A DNA stretch of 64,000 nucleotides from Eurosta solidaginis (Eukaryota > Arthropoda > Insecta > Diptera > Tephritidae): assembly GCF_040869045.1 (NCBI RefSeq), contig NC_090323.1:170522083-170586082 (forward strand), written 5' to 3'. Position numbers and translations under genes: made by a program. Under the pieces are notes generated by a model, which ran no database searches, was not told the DNA's origin, and saw nothing but the letters and a program-made list of their open reading frames with translations. Below, one piece after another: positions 45,504-56,054 of the stretch (its first letter is position 1; the number at the start of each line of letters is the position of its first letter).

Positions 45504-48500
45504 ATGGACAGACAGACAATACTTACATTTAATTTAAAGGAGTTGCAGCAAGCACTCCGTGAACTGGACCAATCAACTGCGGGGCGTAAAGCGGAGTTAC
45601 AACAAAGATTATTGTCACACTACGGACACGAGATAAGTAACAACGATGACAATGACGAATCGGGTAGTACGTATGAAGACGCACCAGAAACAAATTCCGC
45701 TGCCGCCGTCGCACCGGCTGGTAGATCAATGTTTACCTTTAAAGACATACAGGAAAGTCTAACACAATTCAATGGTGATGATAACGTTGATGTACAGCTA
45801 TGGATAAATGAATTTGAAGAGAATGCTGTGGTAGTAGGGTGGAATAGTGTGCAGAAATTCATATATGGAAAGCAGTTGCTAAGAGGGGCAGCGAAATTAT
45901 TTATTAGAAGTCAGAGAGGTTTAGTCAGTTGGGAGTTATTAAAAGATGCACTTATCGAGGAATTTGGAAAAAAAATTTCTTCATCTGAAGTACATAGCAA
46001 ATTAAGAAACCGTAAAAAGAAAGCAAGCGAAACGTTTCGTGAGTATTTGTATGTACTTACTGAAATTGGTAAACCAATAAATATTGACACTGAAAGTTTG
46101 ATATCATACTTTATAGAGGGCATAGTAGACACCAGGCTAAACAAAACGGTTTTGTATGAGGCAAAGACCGTTGGTGAGCTTAAAGAAAAAATTAAAATTT
46201 ATGAGAAAATTCATTGCAAAACGATCAATCAAAACTCTAGACCAATCCAGAGTACAGCAAGTACTTCTAGCGCTCAAAAGGTGTCAAGGCCATGTTTTAG
46301 ATGTGGAAGTAGCACACATCTCATTCGTGACTGCACCAGTCAACAAACTAAATGCTTTAAGTGCAATGGCATTGGACACAAGTCTTTTGAGTGTAAAAGT
46401 ACTGAAATCGTGAAAGTTAAAAAAGAGTCCGACAAAATTAATGTTGTAGATATGGAAAAGGAAAAAATAAAGTTGCCAGTAAAAATTGTAAAGGTGGGTG
46501 GGTTGGAAACTGATGCTTTGGTCGATACAGGGTGTTGTTTATGCCTAATCCGGCGTGATGTGTTCAACAAAATTAATTTCAGCGGTGAGGTTACCGACGA
46601 CAAGCGAACCTTATACGGCGCTTGTGCAAAAGAGTTTTCGACGTGCGGTAGTTTCGTCACAGAGCTTGAAGTAGATGACTTGAAGTTCTTACAAAAATTT
46701 CACATTACTAGTGAAAACGCGATTCCGTATTCAGTATTTATAGGTACATCAGTACTCGATAAAGTGAATATTAGTGTAAAGCCAGAAGGTACAAAATTCG
46801 AGAAGAGTATTAGTACGCTATCAGAATCAAAAGAAAGTAGTGAGGGAAAAAAGATGGAGTTATTAGAAGAATTTGCAAAGTTATGTATGACTGCAGGAGT
46901 CTACAGCGAAAACACAATTATTCAAGAATTAATACAAAGTTACAAGCCACAACGTATCGAAAAGTGCCAAACTGAAATGAAGATACTTTTGAGTGACGAA
47001 GTACCTGTATTTCAGCGTCCACGCAGATTGGCCTTGGATGATAAAAATTTTGTGAGCCAACAAGTTGAAGAATGGTTGAAAGCAGATATTATCCAGCCAA
47101 GCTTTTCAAACTACGCATCTCCCATCGTAATAGTAGGGAAAAAAGACGGTTCAAAAAGATTATGTTGTGATTACCGATTGTTAAACAAAAAAATTATCCG
47201 AGATAATTTTCCCATGGCGCGCATCGATGACGTGCTGGACAGGTTGCAAAGAGGTAAGGTTTTCACAACATTGGACTTGGAAGATGGGTTCTTCCATGTT
47301 CCAGTCGCCAAAGATTCAAGGAAGTACACATCTTTTGTGACACCCGATGGACAATACGAATTTAAATACGTTCCGTTTGGTATATGCAACTCGCCGGCGG
47401 TTTTCTGTAGGTTTGTAAGCTTTGTGTTCAGAGAACTAATACAAGATGGGACTATTGCGATGTATATGGATGACATCATCATTCCATCGCAAGATGTTGA
47501 CGAGGGTTTGCTAAAATTGAAACGCGTTTTAGAAGTAGGGTCGCGGTACGGTGTACGTATCAAATGGAAGAAATGCCAATTTTTAGAGAAAAGAGTTAAC
47601 TTTCTGGGCTACATCATTGAGGAAGGTACAATTAGGCCATCTGAAGAAAAGATACAAGCGATAGAGTCCTACCCAATTCCGAGGGATAAGAAAACTCTCG
47701 AACGTTTTCTTGGACTAACGTCATACTTTAGGCGGTTCATAAACAAGTATGCAATTTTAGCAAGACCTTTATCTGACTTGTTAAAAAAAGATAGTATTTT
47801 TAAAATAGAAGAAGAGCAAGTAGCTTCTTTCGAAAAGTTAAAAAGAATTTTAACCACTTCACCAGTTCTTCGGTTATATAACCCTAACGCAATGACGGAG
47901 ATTCACACGGATGCGTCAAAATTTGGTTATGGGGCGATCTTCATGCAAAAATGGAGTGAAGACCAAAATTTTCATCCCGTTCAGTTTTTAAGTAGAAAAA
48001 CAAGTCACGCAGAAGAGAACTACAGTTCATATGAATTGGAGGTTTTGGCAGTAATTGCTGCTCTTAAAAAGTGGCGAATTTATTTGAAAGGTGTTAAGTT
48101 CACCATCGTTACCGATTGTAACGCTTTCGCACTTACGATGCGCAAAGAAGACGTGCCGCCTCGTATTGCAAGATGGGCGATTTTCTTACAAGAATTTGAC
48201 TATCAAATTGTACACAGATCTGGAACTCAGATGAGGCATGTAGATGCCTTAAGCAGAATGCATTGCCTACAGATGGAAGATACCTTAAGGCATCGGTTGT
48301 TGCAATCTCAGTTGAACGATGATTGGATAAAAGCTGTTAGGACGATTCTTGAAAAGGGACCCTATGAAGATTTTTATATATCCCATGGCATATTATGTAA
48401 AGACCCTTCCAAAGAGCTTGTCGTTGTGCCTTGTCAGATGGAAGAGGATATAATAAAAACCGTGCATAGGCAGGGTCATTGTGCTGCGCGGAAAACGCAG

Positions 48501-49454
48501 GAGTTAATAGAAAGGTCATACTATATTTCACAGCTTAGTCAAAAGGTAGCCAAGATTGTAACCAGTTGCGTAGAGTGTATTGTGGCAAATGCAAAAATGG
48601 GTAAGAAAGAGGGGTTTCTCACACCAATTCCCAAAGATGATCAACCGTTATGCACGTACCATTTAGACCACTTAGGACCTCTGACAATTACAACAAAGTG
48701 TTATAACCATATTTTGACAGTCGTAGATGCATTCTCCAAGTTTGTTTGGTTATACCCAACAAAAGATACGGGAGCATCAGCTGTAGTTGACAGGTTGAGC
48801 AAACTAGCCAACGTTTTTGGAAACCCAAAACGAATTGTAACTGACAGAGGTGCAGCGTTTACTTCACAAGCCTTTAAAGAGTACTGTAGTGAGCAAGGTA
48901 TACAACACCTCTATATAGCGACAGGAGTTCCGAGGGGTAACGGTCAAGTGGAGCGTATCCACCGAACCGTAATTCCAATGTTGACGAAACTTTCTTTGAA
49001 CAATCCGGACCAATGGTACAAAAACGTTGGGAATGTACAACAGTTTTTAAATAATTGTCCCAGTCGTAGCACGAAAGTATCCCCATTTAAACTTTTGACA
49101 GGTCTTAATATGCGTTTAACAAAAGATATAGATTTAAATGAGTTTATTGTGGATGACGCAATAAAAGAATTGGAGACAGAGCGCGAACGCATTAGGGAAA
49201 CAGCAAGGGATAGCATTCAGGCAATTCAAGAAGAGAATCGGAAAAGTTTTAATGCAAAACGAAAAGCCGAACAAACGTATGAAGAAAACGAGCTAGTAGC
49301 TATAAAGCGTACACAGTATGGTCCCGCTCTGAAAATTAAGAAAAAATTCCTAGGTCCTTATAAAGTTGTCCGCAAATTAAATCACGGTCGGTATGATGTC
49401 GAAAAGGTAGGCGAGCACGAAGGGCCAAACCGGACGACGACAGTAGCGGAATGA
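45504..49454 (+). CDS. Gypsy-2 Gag-Pol polyprotein with N-terminal SAP domain, intact
   Basis: A single uninterrupted frame of 1316 codons from ATG 45504. Residues 1-40 form a SAP-like motif as in gypsy-1. CCHC knuckles are at 264-277 and 284-297, protease DTG at 341-343, RT motif A (FTTLDLEDG, Asp 591) and YMDD at 654-657, RNase H Asp in HTDAS near 803, and an integrase with HHCC finger and D, D, E residues (YHLDHLGP, TDRGAAF, NGQVER) near 1055, 1114 and 1150. The basic C-terminal tail (LGPYKVVRKLNHGRY) is present. It stops at TTTVAE, about 12 residues earlier than the gypsy-1 tail, apparently through a small indel. All catalytic residues I can check are present, so the protein could be active. 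Confidence 0.95.
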   Translation: MDRQTILTFNLKELQQALRELDQSTAGRKAELQQRLLSHYGHEISNNDDNDESGSTYEDAPETNSAAAVAPAGRSMFTFKDIQESLTQFNGDDNVDVQLWINEFEENAVVVGWNSVQKFIYGKQLLRGAAKLFIRSQRGLVSWELLKDALIEEFGKKISSSEVHSKLRNRKKKASETFREYLYVLTEIGKPINIDTESLISYFIEGIVDTRLNKTVLYEAKTVGELKEKIKIYEKIHCKTINQNSRPIQSTASTSSAQKVSRPCFRCGSSTHLIRDCTSQQTKCFKCNGIGHKSFECKSTEIVKVKKESDKINVVDMEKEKIKLPVKIVKVGGLETDALVDTGCCLCLIRRDVFNKINFSGEVTDDKRTLYGACAKEFSTCGSFVTELEVDDLKFLQKFHITSENAIPYSVFIGTSVLDKVNISVKPEGTKFEKSISTLSESKESSEGKKMELLEEFAKLCMTAGVYSENTIIQELIQSYKPQRIEKCQTEMKILLSDEVPVFQRPRRLALDDKNFVSQQVEEWLKADIIQPSFSNYASPIVIVGKKDGSKRLCCDYRLLNKKIIRDNFPMARIDDVLDRLQRGKVFTTLDLEDGFFHVPVAKDSRKYTSFVTPDGQYEFKYVPFGICNSPAVFCRFVSFVFRELIQDGTIAMYMDDIIIPSQDVDEGLLKLKRVLEVGSRYGVRIKWKKCQFLEKRVNFLGYIIEEGTIRPSEEKIQAIESYPIPRDKKTLERFLGLTSYFRRFINKYAILARPLSDLLKKDSIFKIEEEQVASFEKLKRILTTSPVLRLYNPNAMTEIHTDASKFGYGAIFMQKWSEDQNFHPVQFLSRKTSHAEENYSSYELEVLAVIAALKKWRIYLKGVKFTIVTDCNAFALTMRKEDVPPRIARWAIFLQEFDYQIVHRSGTQMRHVDALSRMHCLQMEDTLRHRLLQSQLNDDWIKAVRTILEKGPYEDFYISHGILCKDPSKELVVVPCQMEEDIIKTVHRQGHCAARKTQELIERSYYISQLSQKVAKIVTSCVECIVANAKMGKKEGFLTPIPKDDQPLCTYHLDHLGPLTITTKCYNHILTVVDAFSKFVWLYPTKDTGASAVVDRLSKLANVFGNPKRIVTDRGAAFTSQAFKEYCSEQGIQHLYIATGVPRGNGQVERIHRTVIPMLTKLSLNNPDQWYKNVGNVQQFLNNCPSRSTKVSPFKLLTGLNMRLTKDIDLNEFIVDDAIKELETERERIRETARDSIQAIQEENRKSFNAKRKAEQTYEENELVAIKRTQYGPALKIKKKFLGPYKVVRKLNHGRYDVEKVGEHEGPNRTTTVAE

Positions 49455-49503
49455 AAAAATGGCAAGCTTCGTTCGGGGACGAACGAATGTCAGGACGGCC
49501 GAT

Positions 49504-49829
49504 TGTAGGAACGGATAAGGGACGTACCAGAAGTGGACGTACTTACGGTGACGTACAACCCTCATAGCGACTAACAACCTAGACGTAAAAATGCAACCCA
49601 GATGTACAAATACAACCCTGACTTTTAAACCTAAACGAGACGGACGAGTAAAAACCGAAAAGACGACAAGTTAGTTTACGTACGAATTTCAACGAAGTAA
49701 CACGCCAATATACAGTTTAATTCATCCAACACATATTTTAATCATCAAATACTTTATTTAACTCATTATCATTATAAATGTAACAATCAATGTACTTTGA
49801 AAAATAAATAAATGAATTCACATCCTACA
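49504..49829 (+). repeat. Gypsy-2 3' LTR
   Basis: Nearly identical to 44016-44341 and directly followed by satellite TATATA. Confidence 0.94.
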
Positions 49830-52800
49830 TATATATATATATTTTCGCAAATTTTAGCCCCATTTTAACAGCTAGATGGTATATATAGTATATATATATA
49901 GTATATATATATTTTTTTACGATTTCGGCCCAATTTTAACAGCTAGAAGCTTCAAATTTCACCAAATGCTTACGTGTATAGCATATATTGATGTCTGAAA
50001 ACATCATTGAGATCGGTGGTATACATAGTATATATCTCATACAACCGATTGTTCAGATAAGAAACTTTGCACAATTTCTGTCCCGTTTTAACAGCTAGAA
50101 GCTTCAAATTTCACAAAATGCTTACGTATATAGCATATATTGTTGTCTGAAAAAATCATAGAGATCGGTGGTATATTTTTTATATACTTCATATAAACTG
50201 TCATTTTGATCCCCTTTTTACGGCTAGAAGCTTCAAATTCATCAAATTTCATCAAATAGTTACGTTTACGTCATATATTTTTGAAATACGAGTTTTTACA
50301 TGCAGACCACAAAAAACGTGAAACAGCTAGAAGCTTCAAATTTCACAAAATGCTTACGTGTATAGCATATATTGTTGTCTGAAAAAATCATAGAGATCGG
50401 TGGTATATATATTATATACTTCATATAAACTGTCATTTTTACCCCTTTTTTACGGCTAGAAGCTTCAAAATTCATCAAATTTCATCAAATAGTTACGTCT
50501 ACGTCATATATTTTTGAAATACGTGATTCGTAGTCATAGTTTTTACATGCAGACCACAAAAAACGTGAAGCTTTGCATCCTCACACAGATTACCTACCTA
50601 TTTTTTATTTTATATTTATCTTAAAAATCGTTTAGATATGTTCAAATTTCACCAAATGCTTACGTGTATAGCATATATTGTTGTCTGAAAAAATCATTGA
50701 GATCGGTGGTATATATAGCATATATCTCATACAACCGATAGTTCAGTTAAGAAACTGCGCAATTTCTGCCCCTTTTTAACAGCTAGACGCTTCAAAATTC
50801 ACCATATGCTTACGTATATAGCATATATTGTTGTCTGAAAAAATCATAGAGATCGGTGGTATATATATTATATACCCCATATAAACTCTAATTTTTGCCC
50901 CCTTTTTACGGCTAGAAGCTTCAAAATTCATCAAATTTCATCATATATTGTTGAAATACGTGATTCGTAGTCATAGTTTTTACACGCAGACCACAAAAAA
51001 CCTGAAACTTTGGATCCTCACACAAAGTACCTACCTGTTTTTATACCTTTCATGAAAATGAAATGGTATATTAATTTCGTCACGAAACCGAAAATTGTAA
51101 GTCCTTAAAGGAAAATAGATAGACCCACCATTAAGTATATCGAAATAATCAGGTTGAAGAGCTGAGTTGATTTAGCCATGTCCGTCTGTCCGTCTGTCTG
51201 TTTGTATGCAAACTAGTCCCTCAATTGTTGAGATATCTTGATAAAATTTGGTGAGCGGGTGTATTTGGGTGTCCGATTAGACATTTGCGGAACCGACCGG
51301 ATCTGTATATCCTCCATACAACCGATTTTTCAGAAAAAGAGGATTTTTGTAATATCTTACCCAATTTAACAGATTGAAGCTTCAAACTTCACCATATACT
51401 TTCGTATATTGCACATATTGTTGCCTGAAAAAATTTAAGATATCGGTCGTATATATAGTATATATCCCCACAACCGATTGTTCAGATAAGGAACTTTTCG
51501 TAATTACTGCCCCATTTTAAGAGCTAGATACTTCAAATTTCAACGAATGCTTACGTATATAGCATATATTGTTGTCTAAAAAAATCATAAAGATCGGCGG
51601 TATATATAGTATATATATATAGTATATATATATATATATTTTCGCAAATTTTAGCCCCATTTTAACAGCTAGATGGTATATATAGTATATATATATAGTA
51701 TGTATATATTTTTTTACGATTTCGGCCCAATTTTAACAGCTAGAAGCTTCAAATTTCACCAAATGCTTACGTGTATAGCATATATTGATGTCTGAAAACA
51801 TCATTGAGATCGGTGGTATACATAGTATATATCTCATACAACCGATTGTTCAGATAAGAAACTTTGCGCAATTTCTGCCCCGTTTTAACAGCTAGAAGCT
51901 TCAAATTTCACAAAATGCTTACGTATATAGCATATATTGTTGTCTGAAAAAATCATAGAGATCGGTGGTATATTTATTATATACTTCATATAAACTGTCA
52001 TTTTGACCCCCTTTTTACGGCTAGAAGCTTCAAATTCATCAAATTTCATCAAATAGTTACGTTTACGTCATATATATTTGAAATACAAGTTTTTACATGC
52101 AGACCACAAAAAACGTGAAACAGCTAGAAGCTTCAAATTTCACAAAATGCTTACGTGTATAGCATATATTGTTGTCTGAAAAAATCATAGAGATCGGTGG
52201 TATATATATTATATACTTCATATAAACTGTCATTTTTACCCCTTTTTTACGGCTAGAAGCTTCAAAATTCATCAAATTTCATCAAATAGTTTCGTTTACG
52301 TCATATATTTTTGAAATACGTGATTCGTAGTCATAGTTTTTACGTGCAGACCACAAAAAACTTGAAGCTTTGCATCCTCACACAGATTACCTACCTATTT
52401 TTTATTTTATATTTATCTTAAAAATCGTTTAGATATGTTCAAATTTCACCAAATGCTTACGTGTATAGCATATATTGTTGTCTGAAAAAATCATTGAGAT
52501 CGGTGGTATATATAGCATATATCTCATACAACCGATAGTTCAGTTAAGAAACTTTGCGCAATTTCTGCCCCTTTTTAACAGCTAGACGCTTCAAATTTCA
52601 CCATATGCTTACGTATATAGCATATATTGTTGTCTGAAAAAATCGTAGAGATCGGTGGTATATATATTATATACCCCTTATAAACTCTAATTTTTGTCCC
52701 CTTTTTACGGCTAGAAGCTTCAAAATTCATCAAATTTCATCAAATAGTTACGTTTACATCATATATTTTTGAAATACGTGATTCGTAGTCAAAGTTTTTA

Positions 52801-53035
52801 CACGCAGACCACAAAAAACCTGAAACTTTGCATCCTCACACAAAGTACCTACCTGTTTTTTATTTTATATTTATCTTAAAAATCGTTAAGGTATGTAGAT
52901 CTGTTCACTATACATTTCTTATCTTATACAACCGATTATTCGGAGATTACGAACGGGATAAGATTATTGTTCAGCCCCGTTCATGAAAGGTATGAAGTCT
53001 TTGGCACAGCCGAAGACAGTCACGTTCTTACTTGT
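49830..53035 (+). repeat. Satellite block 4 and 3' terminus of the giant HINE
   Basis: It completes the third composite unit, has a higher-order head at about 51037, and ends near 52860 in non-satellite sequence that includes the inverse terminus TTCATGAAAGGTAT (52980-52993), hairpin CTTTGGCACAGCCGAAG (52999-53015) and CTTACTTG (53027-53034). Confidence 0.75.
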
Positions 53036-53566
53036 TTTAATATGCGGTAAAACTTCCTCGCGAATAACTACATCTTATTAAAATTGGCTACTGGGTATAA
53101 TATATTCGGATCCATTTGAATTAAGGCTTCTTAATTTGCTTTTATTTTTTCTTGTTTTGCCTATTTACTATTGTTTTTTAAATCTGTTTATCCGATTGTT
53201 TCTTTCGCATTGTTTTTCTTCTGTGCTATTGTTGTTGTTTTGTTATGTTAGTTCTTGTTAAAAATCGGGTTAATTGGGTGTTATGTCGGGGCGTTAACCG
53301 CGTGCGCAGATGTTGATTATTTGTTTGCGCCGTGATTTGTTTGGCCAGTTTTTTCCTCAACACTTTGTTCCTTCCTCTTGCGGTGTCCACGTTATAATGA
53401 GTATGGTTGTTGTCATTGTTGTTGCTGTTGTGCTTTCAATACCTTCTTATTTAGTGCTCATTGCTACTCATTCAATTGTTAACGATTCCAAATGCAACAT
53501 CAAGACATTTGGCTTATTTTATTTTACGAGTAACTAAGTAAGTGCAGAGTGCAGTGTTGTCATGTT
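53036..53566. other. Intergenic sequence, no gene recognised
   Basis: T-rich sequence with one 75-codon hydrophobic open frame at 53310-53537 that lacks protein-family features. Nothing else was seen. Confidence 0.4.
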
Positions 53567-54066
53567 TTTATACTCAGCTGAGCAGAGCTCACAGAGTATA
53601 TTAACTTTGTTCGCATAACGGTAATCCGTAAACGCATAAACTAATCGATGTAGATATAGACTTCTATATAACAAAATGATCTGGGCGAAAAAAGAAATTC
53701 ATTTAGCCATGATAAAATGATAAAATTTGGTATGTAGTAGGTTGCTGGGCACTCATCTCAGATAGCTATTTAAAATAAACGAAATCGGACTATAAACACG
53801 CCCACTTTTTCGATATGGAAAATTTCGAAAAACAGAAAAAGTGAAATAATGCATTAGCAAAGGCGGATAAAGCGATGAAACTTGGTAGGTGGGTTGACGC
53901 AGAATAGAAAATTAGTAAAATTTTGGACAAAGGGCGTGGCACCGCCCACTTTTAAAACAAGGTAATTTCAAAGTTTTGCAAGCTGTAATTTGGCAGTCGT
54001 TGAAGATATCATGATGAAATTTGGCTGGAACATTACTCCTATTACTGTATGTGCGCCAAGTAAAAA
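53567..54066 (+). mobile_element. 5' fragment of a HINE, same family as 30397-34632
   Basis: It starts TTTTTATACTCAGCTGAGCA and follows the complement of the 5' end of copies 1 and 2 (for example GCAAGCTGTAATTTGGCAGT). It is broken at 54066 by the CACTGG element. Several deletions are visible relative to the full copies. Confidence 0.75.
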
Positions 54067-54480
54067 CACTGGACCACGAATTTCAACTTTTTCTCTTTAC
54101 CAGAAACGCCGTTATGAAATTCTATGGTACCGTTTTTGAGTTATTTGCAATTTACCGTTATTCGAAAAAACCAAAAAGATGGCTTCTTTAATTACGTATA
54201 TCTCACGAAGGTGTTAAGCAATTGCAAAATGGAACACAGAATGGGAAAGACGATAAAATTTTCTATAAATGCATCATACATTGTTTTTTGCTCAACCAGA
54301 TAGTTTTCGAGATATTAGCTTATCATTTCATATCTTTGTTTTTTTTTTTATGAAAAAATATGAAAAAAAATTATTTTTGCGAGGGCAGCATTCCAAAACC
54401 ACAACTTTTTTCCAAACATTTTTTATTTACGTAAAGCTCTGTTTAATTAGAAAAAAGATAAGCTATCATCGAAGAAAATC
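54067..54480 (+). mobile_element. Terminal portion of a CACTGG inverted-repeat element, copy A
   Basis: It starts CACTGGACC and shares CCAGAAACGCCGTTATGAAA, AACCAAAAAGATGGCT, ATAAATGCATCATACATTG and GAGGGCAGCATTCCAAAACC with the left end of the element at 56055-58499. I could not find the matching right terminus. Confidence 0.6.
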
Positions 54481-54759
54481 GATGCAAAACTACGTAAGTT
54501 ATAAGCGATCAAATAAAAATACCCAGGTTGCGCAATTTCAACGTATACCTCAAAACGTATGTATGGAATAAAGAAGAGTGAAATATCTAGCTATGCTCTG
54601 TTTCTATTTAGTTAAAAGTTCAATTTATGAATGAAATTACCCATATTTTTAACTTTTTTTTTTAAATTTATTTATGTTTGTACTATATTCTAACAATCTT
54701 TATCTTAATTTTATTTTACTATGTAGTCGAAATAATTATGTGTTCGACTTTGACGCTTA

Positions 54760-55490
54760 TTCAGTTTAGGATCGGTTTCTCTTATGAGAAACCAGCAGTA
54801 ATCACCCATGAATTGTCACCGGGTTCTGACTTACGGCCCAAGTTTCATGTCTCTAGCTCATCGGGAAGTTACTCGAAAATCGATCGCAAGATTCCCCTCA
54901 TTTTTCAGGGATTTGTAGTTATCTCAATTAGCACGCCACCTAGCGGAATTTTGTTTTCTCTAAATTGTATTTTCACCATGCCTCGAACTGTGTGCCAAGT
55001 TTAAAGTCTCTAGGTCACCGCGCAGTTAGTTAAAAATGGATTGAAAGATTCCCAAATCAAAACTAATTTTCTTACTATCTCGATCCGCGCGCCACCTAGC
55101 GAGTTTTTTTGATCAAATATTGCATTTTCACCGGGTTCTGACTCACGGCCCAAGTTTCAAGTCTTTATCTCACCGAGAAGTTACTTAAAAATCGATCGCA
55201 AGATTACCTGCGTTTTTTCAGGAATTTTCGTTTATCTCGATTCGTCTGCCACCTGGCAGCATTTTGTTTTCCACGAATTGTAGTGCCATCAACTCGCAAA
55301 CTATGTTCTAAGTTTCAAGTCTCTGGATCACCGAGAAGTTAGTAAAAAGTCGATCGCAAAATTTCCATTTTAAAATTAATTTTCTGTATATCTCGATCCG
55401 TGCGCCACCTAGCGGATTTTTTTTTCACTTGCATTGTAATGTCCCCCAGATCTGAGCAATGTTCTAAATTTCAAGTGTCAAAAGACTTTT
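54760..55490 (+). repeat. Tandem repeat of about 157-bp units with CTCF-like motif
   Basis: AAGTTTCAAGTCTCT-type blocks recur at 54841, 54998, 55153, 55311 and 55467. Each unit also contains TCACCG-GAAGTTA, CGATCGCAAGATT and GCGCCACCTAGCGG (54933-54946, 55089-55102, 55245-55258 degenerate, 55402-55415). Alternating spacer variants suggest a dimeric arrangement. Confidence 0.8.
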
Positions 55491-56054
55491 CCGTGGGTCA
55501 AAACCTCGTATGAAAATGAGGGGACAAACATGAAAAGGACTTAATATAAAGGTAGTAAAAATCAATCCAAATTTGGAAAGACTTATAAATTGTACTTTGG
55601 AAGATTAAAATTTAGTGGGCTACAAAACTGCCCACTCAAAAAGAATAAAAATTCCCGAAATTCTAAGTTAATAATTCGAAATTAATATTGTGGCAAATAT
55701 TAGTATTTCTAACATCACTATGCCGTTAGTAAATAAACACAACGATAGTAAGCCACTTACAGGCATACATAGAATGTAACGAAGAATATTTCACACACAT
55801 AACCAGCAGCTTGAAACGAAAAGGGTATTTCACATACACATATGTAGTCAGCAGAGCGAAGAATAAAGAGAAACAACCACACATCACGTTATCATCAGCT
55901 AAGAGCAGAAGCTGTTACTCACAAATATACATGTATATAGCAAATATGAGATACAACTGTTTCAGAAAGCATGTTCGTGAAAAGTCTAGACCTTAGGAGA
56001 AATAGCTGAACGAGGCTAACTGAGAGTATAAAAGAAGCGCGGTGCAAGCGATAA
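55491..56054. other. Unassigned sequence, possibly including a broken LTR
   Basis: From about 55689 (TGTGGCAAATATTAG) to 56050 there is a stretch with TATAAAAGAAGC at about 56026 that has the feel of an LTR promoter region, cut by the CACTGG element at 56055. No second LTR or coding region is present, so this is a weak suggestion only. Confidence 0.25.

Larger units (their letters stand above)
44016..49829 (+). mobile_element. Gypsy-2: apparently complete Ty3/gypsy LTR retrotransposon
   Basis: LTRs of 326 bp (44016-44341 and 49504-49829) begin TGTAGG and end CCTACA. By eye they differ at one position (AAATAAACAAATG against AAATAAATAAATG), so the insertion is young. It sits in a TATATA tract of the satellite. 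A single intact gag-pol frame fills the interior after a 1.1-kb leader with hairpin motifs and purine-rich repeats. The primer site resembles tRNA-Pro. The pre-LTR motif CAGGACGGCCG (49491-49501) is shared with gypsy-1. No envelope frame. It is related to gypsy-1 over all of pol but clearly a different family. Confidence 0.94.
10199..53035 (+). mobile_element. Giant Helentron-like non-autonomous element (HINE) expanded into satellite DNA
   Basis: The left end TTTTTATACCTTTCATG continues into AAATGGTATATT, forming a terminal palindrome. The right end carries the inverse sequence TTCATGAAAGGTAT (52980-52993), a perfect or near-perfect hairpin CTTTGGCACAGCCGAAG (52999-53015) and the terminus CTTACTTG followed by TT (53027-53036). 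Subterminal inverted repeats, a single 3' hairpin, insertion at TT and internal tandem repeats are the described hallmarks of Helentron-associated INE elements (DINE-1 type). Removing the three inserted elements (10348, 8593 and 5814 bp) leaves about 18.1 kb, far larger than the usual few hundred bases to a few kb. No Rep/helicase coding is present. Calling it one element rests on finding matching ends and continuous repeat content. Confidence 0.6.

Noticed and set aside
53310..53537. Small hydrophobic protein of 75 codons
   Set aside because: No signal of conservation, family or expression; typical of T-rich non-coding DNA.
55689..56054. Solo or split LTR beginning TGTGGCAAATATT
   Set aside because: No second LTR, no matching end after the CACTGG element and no target duplication could be shown.
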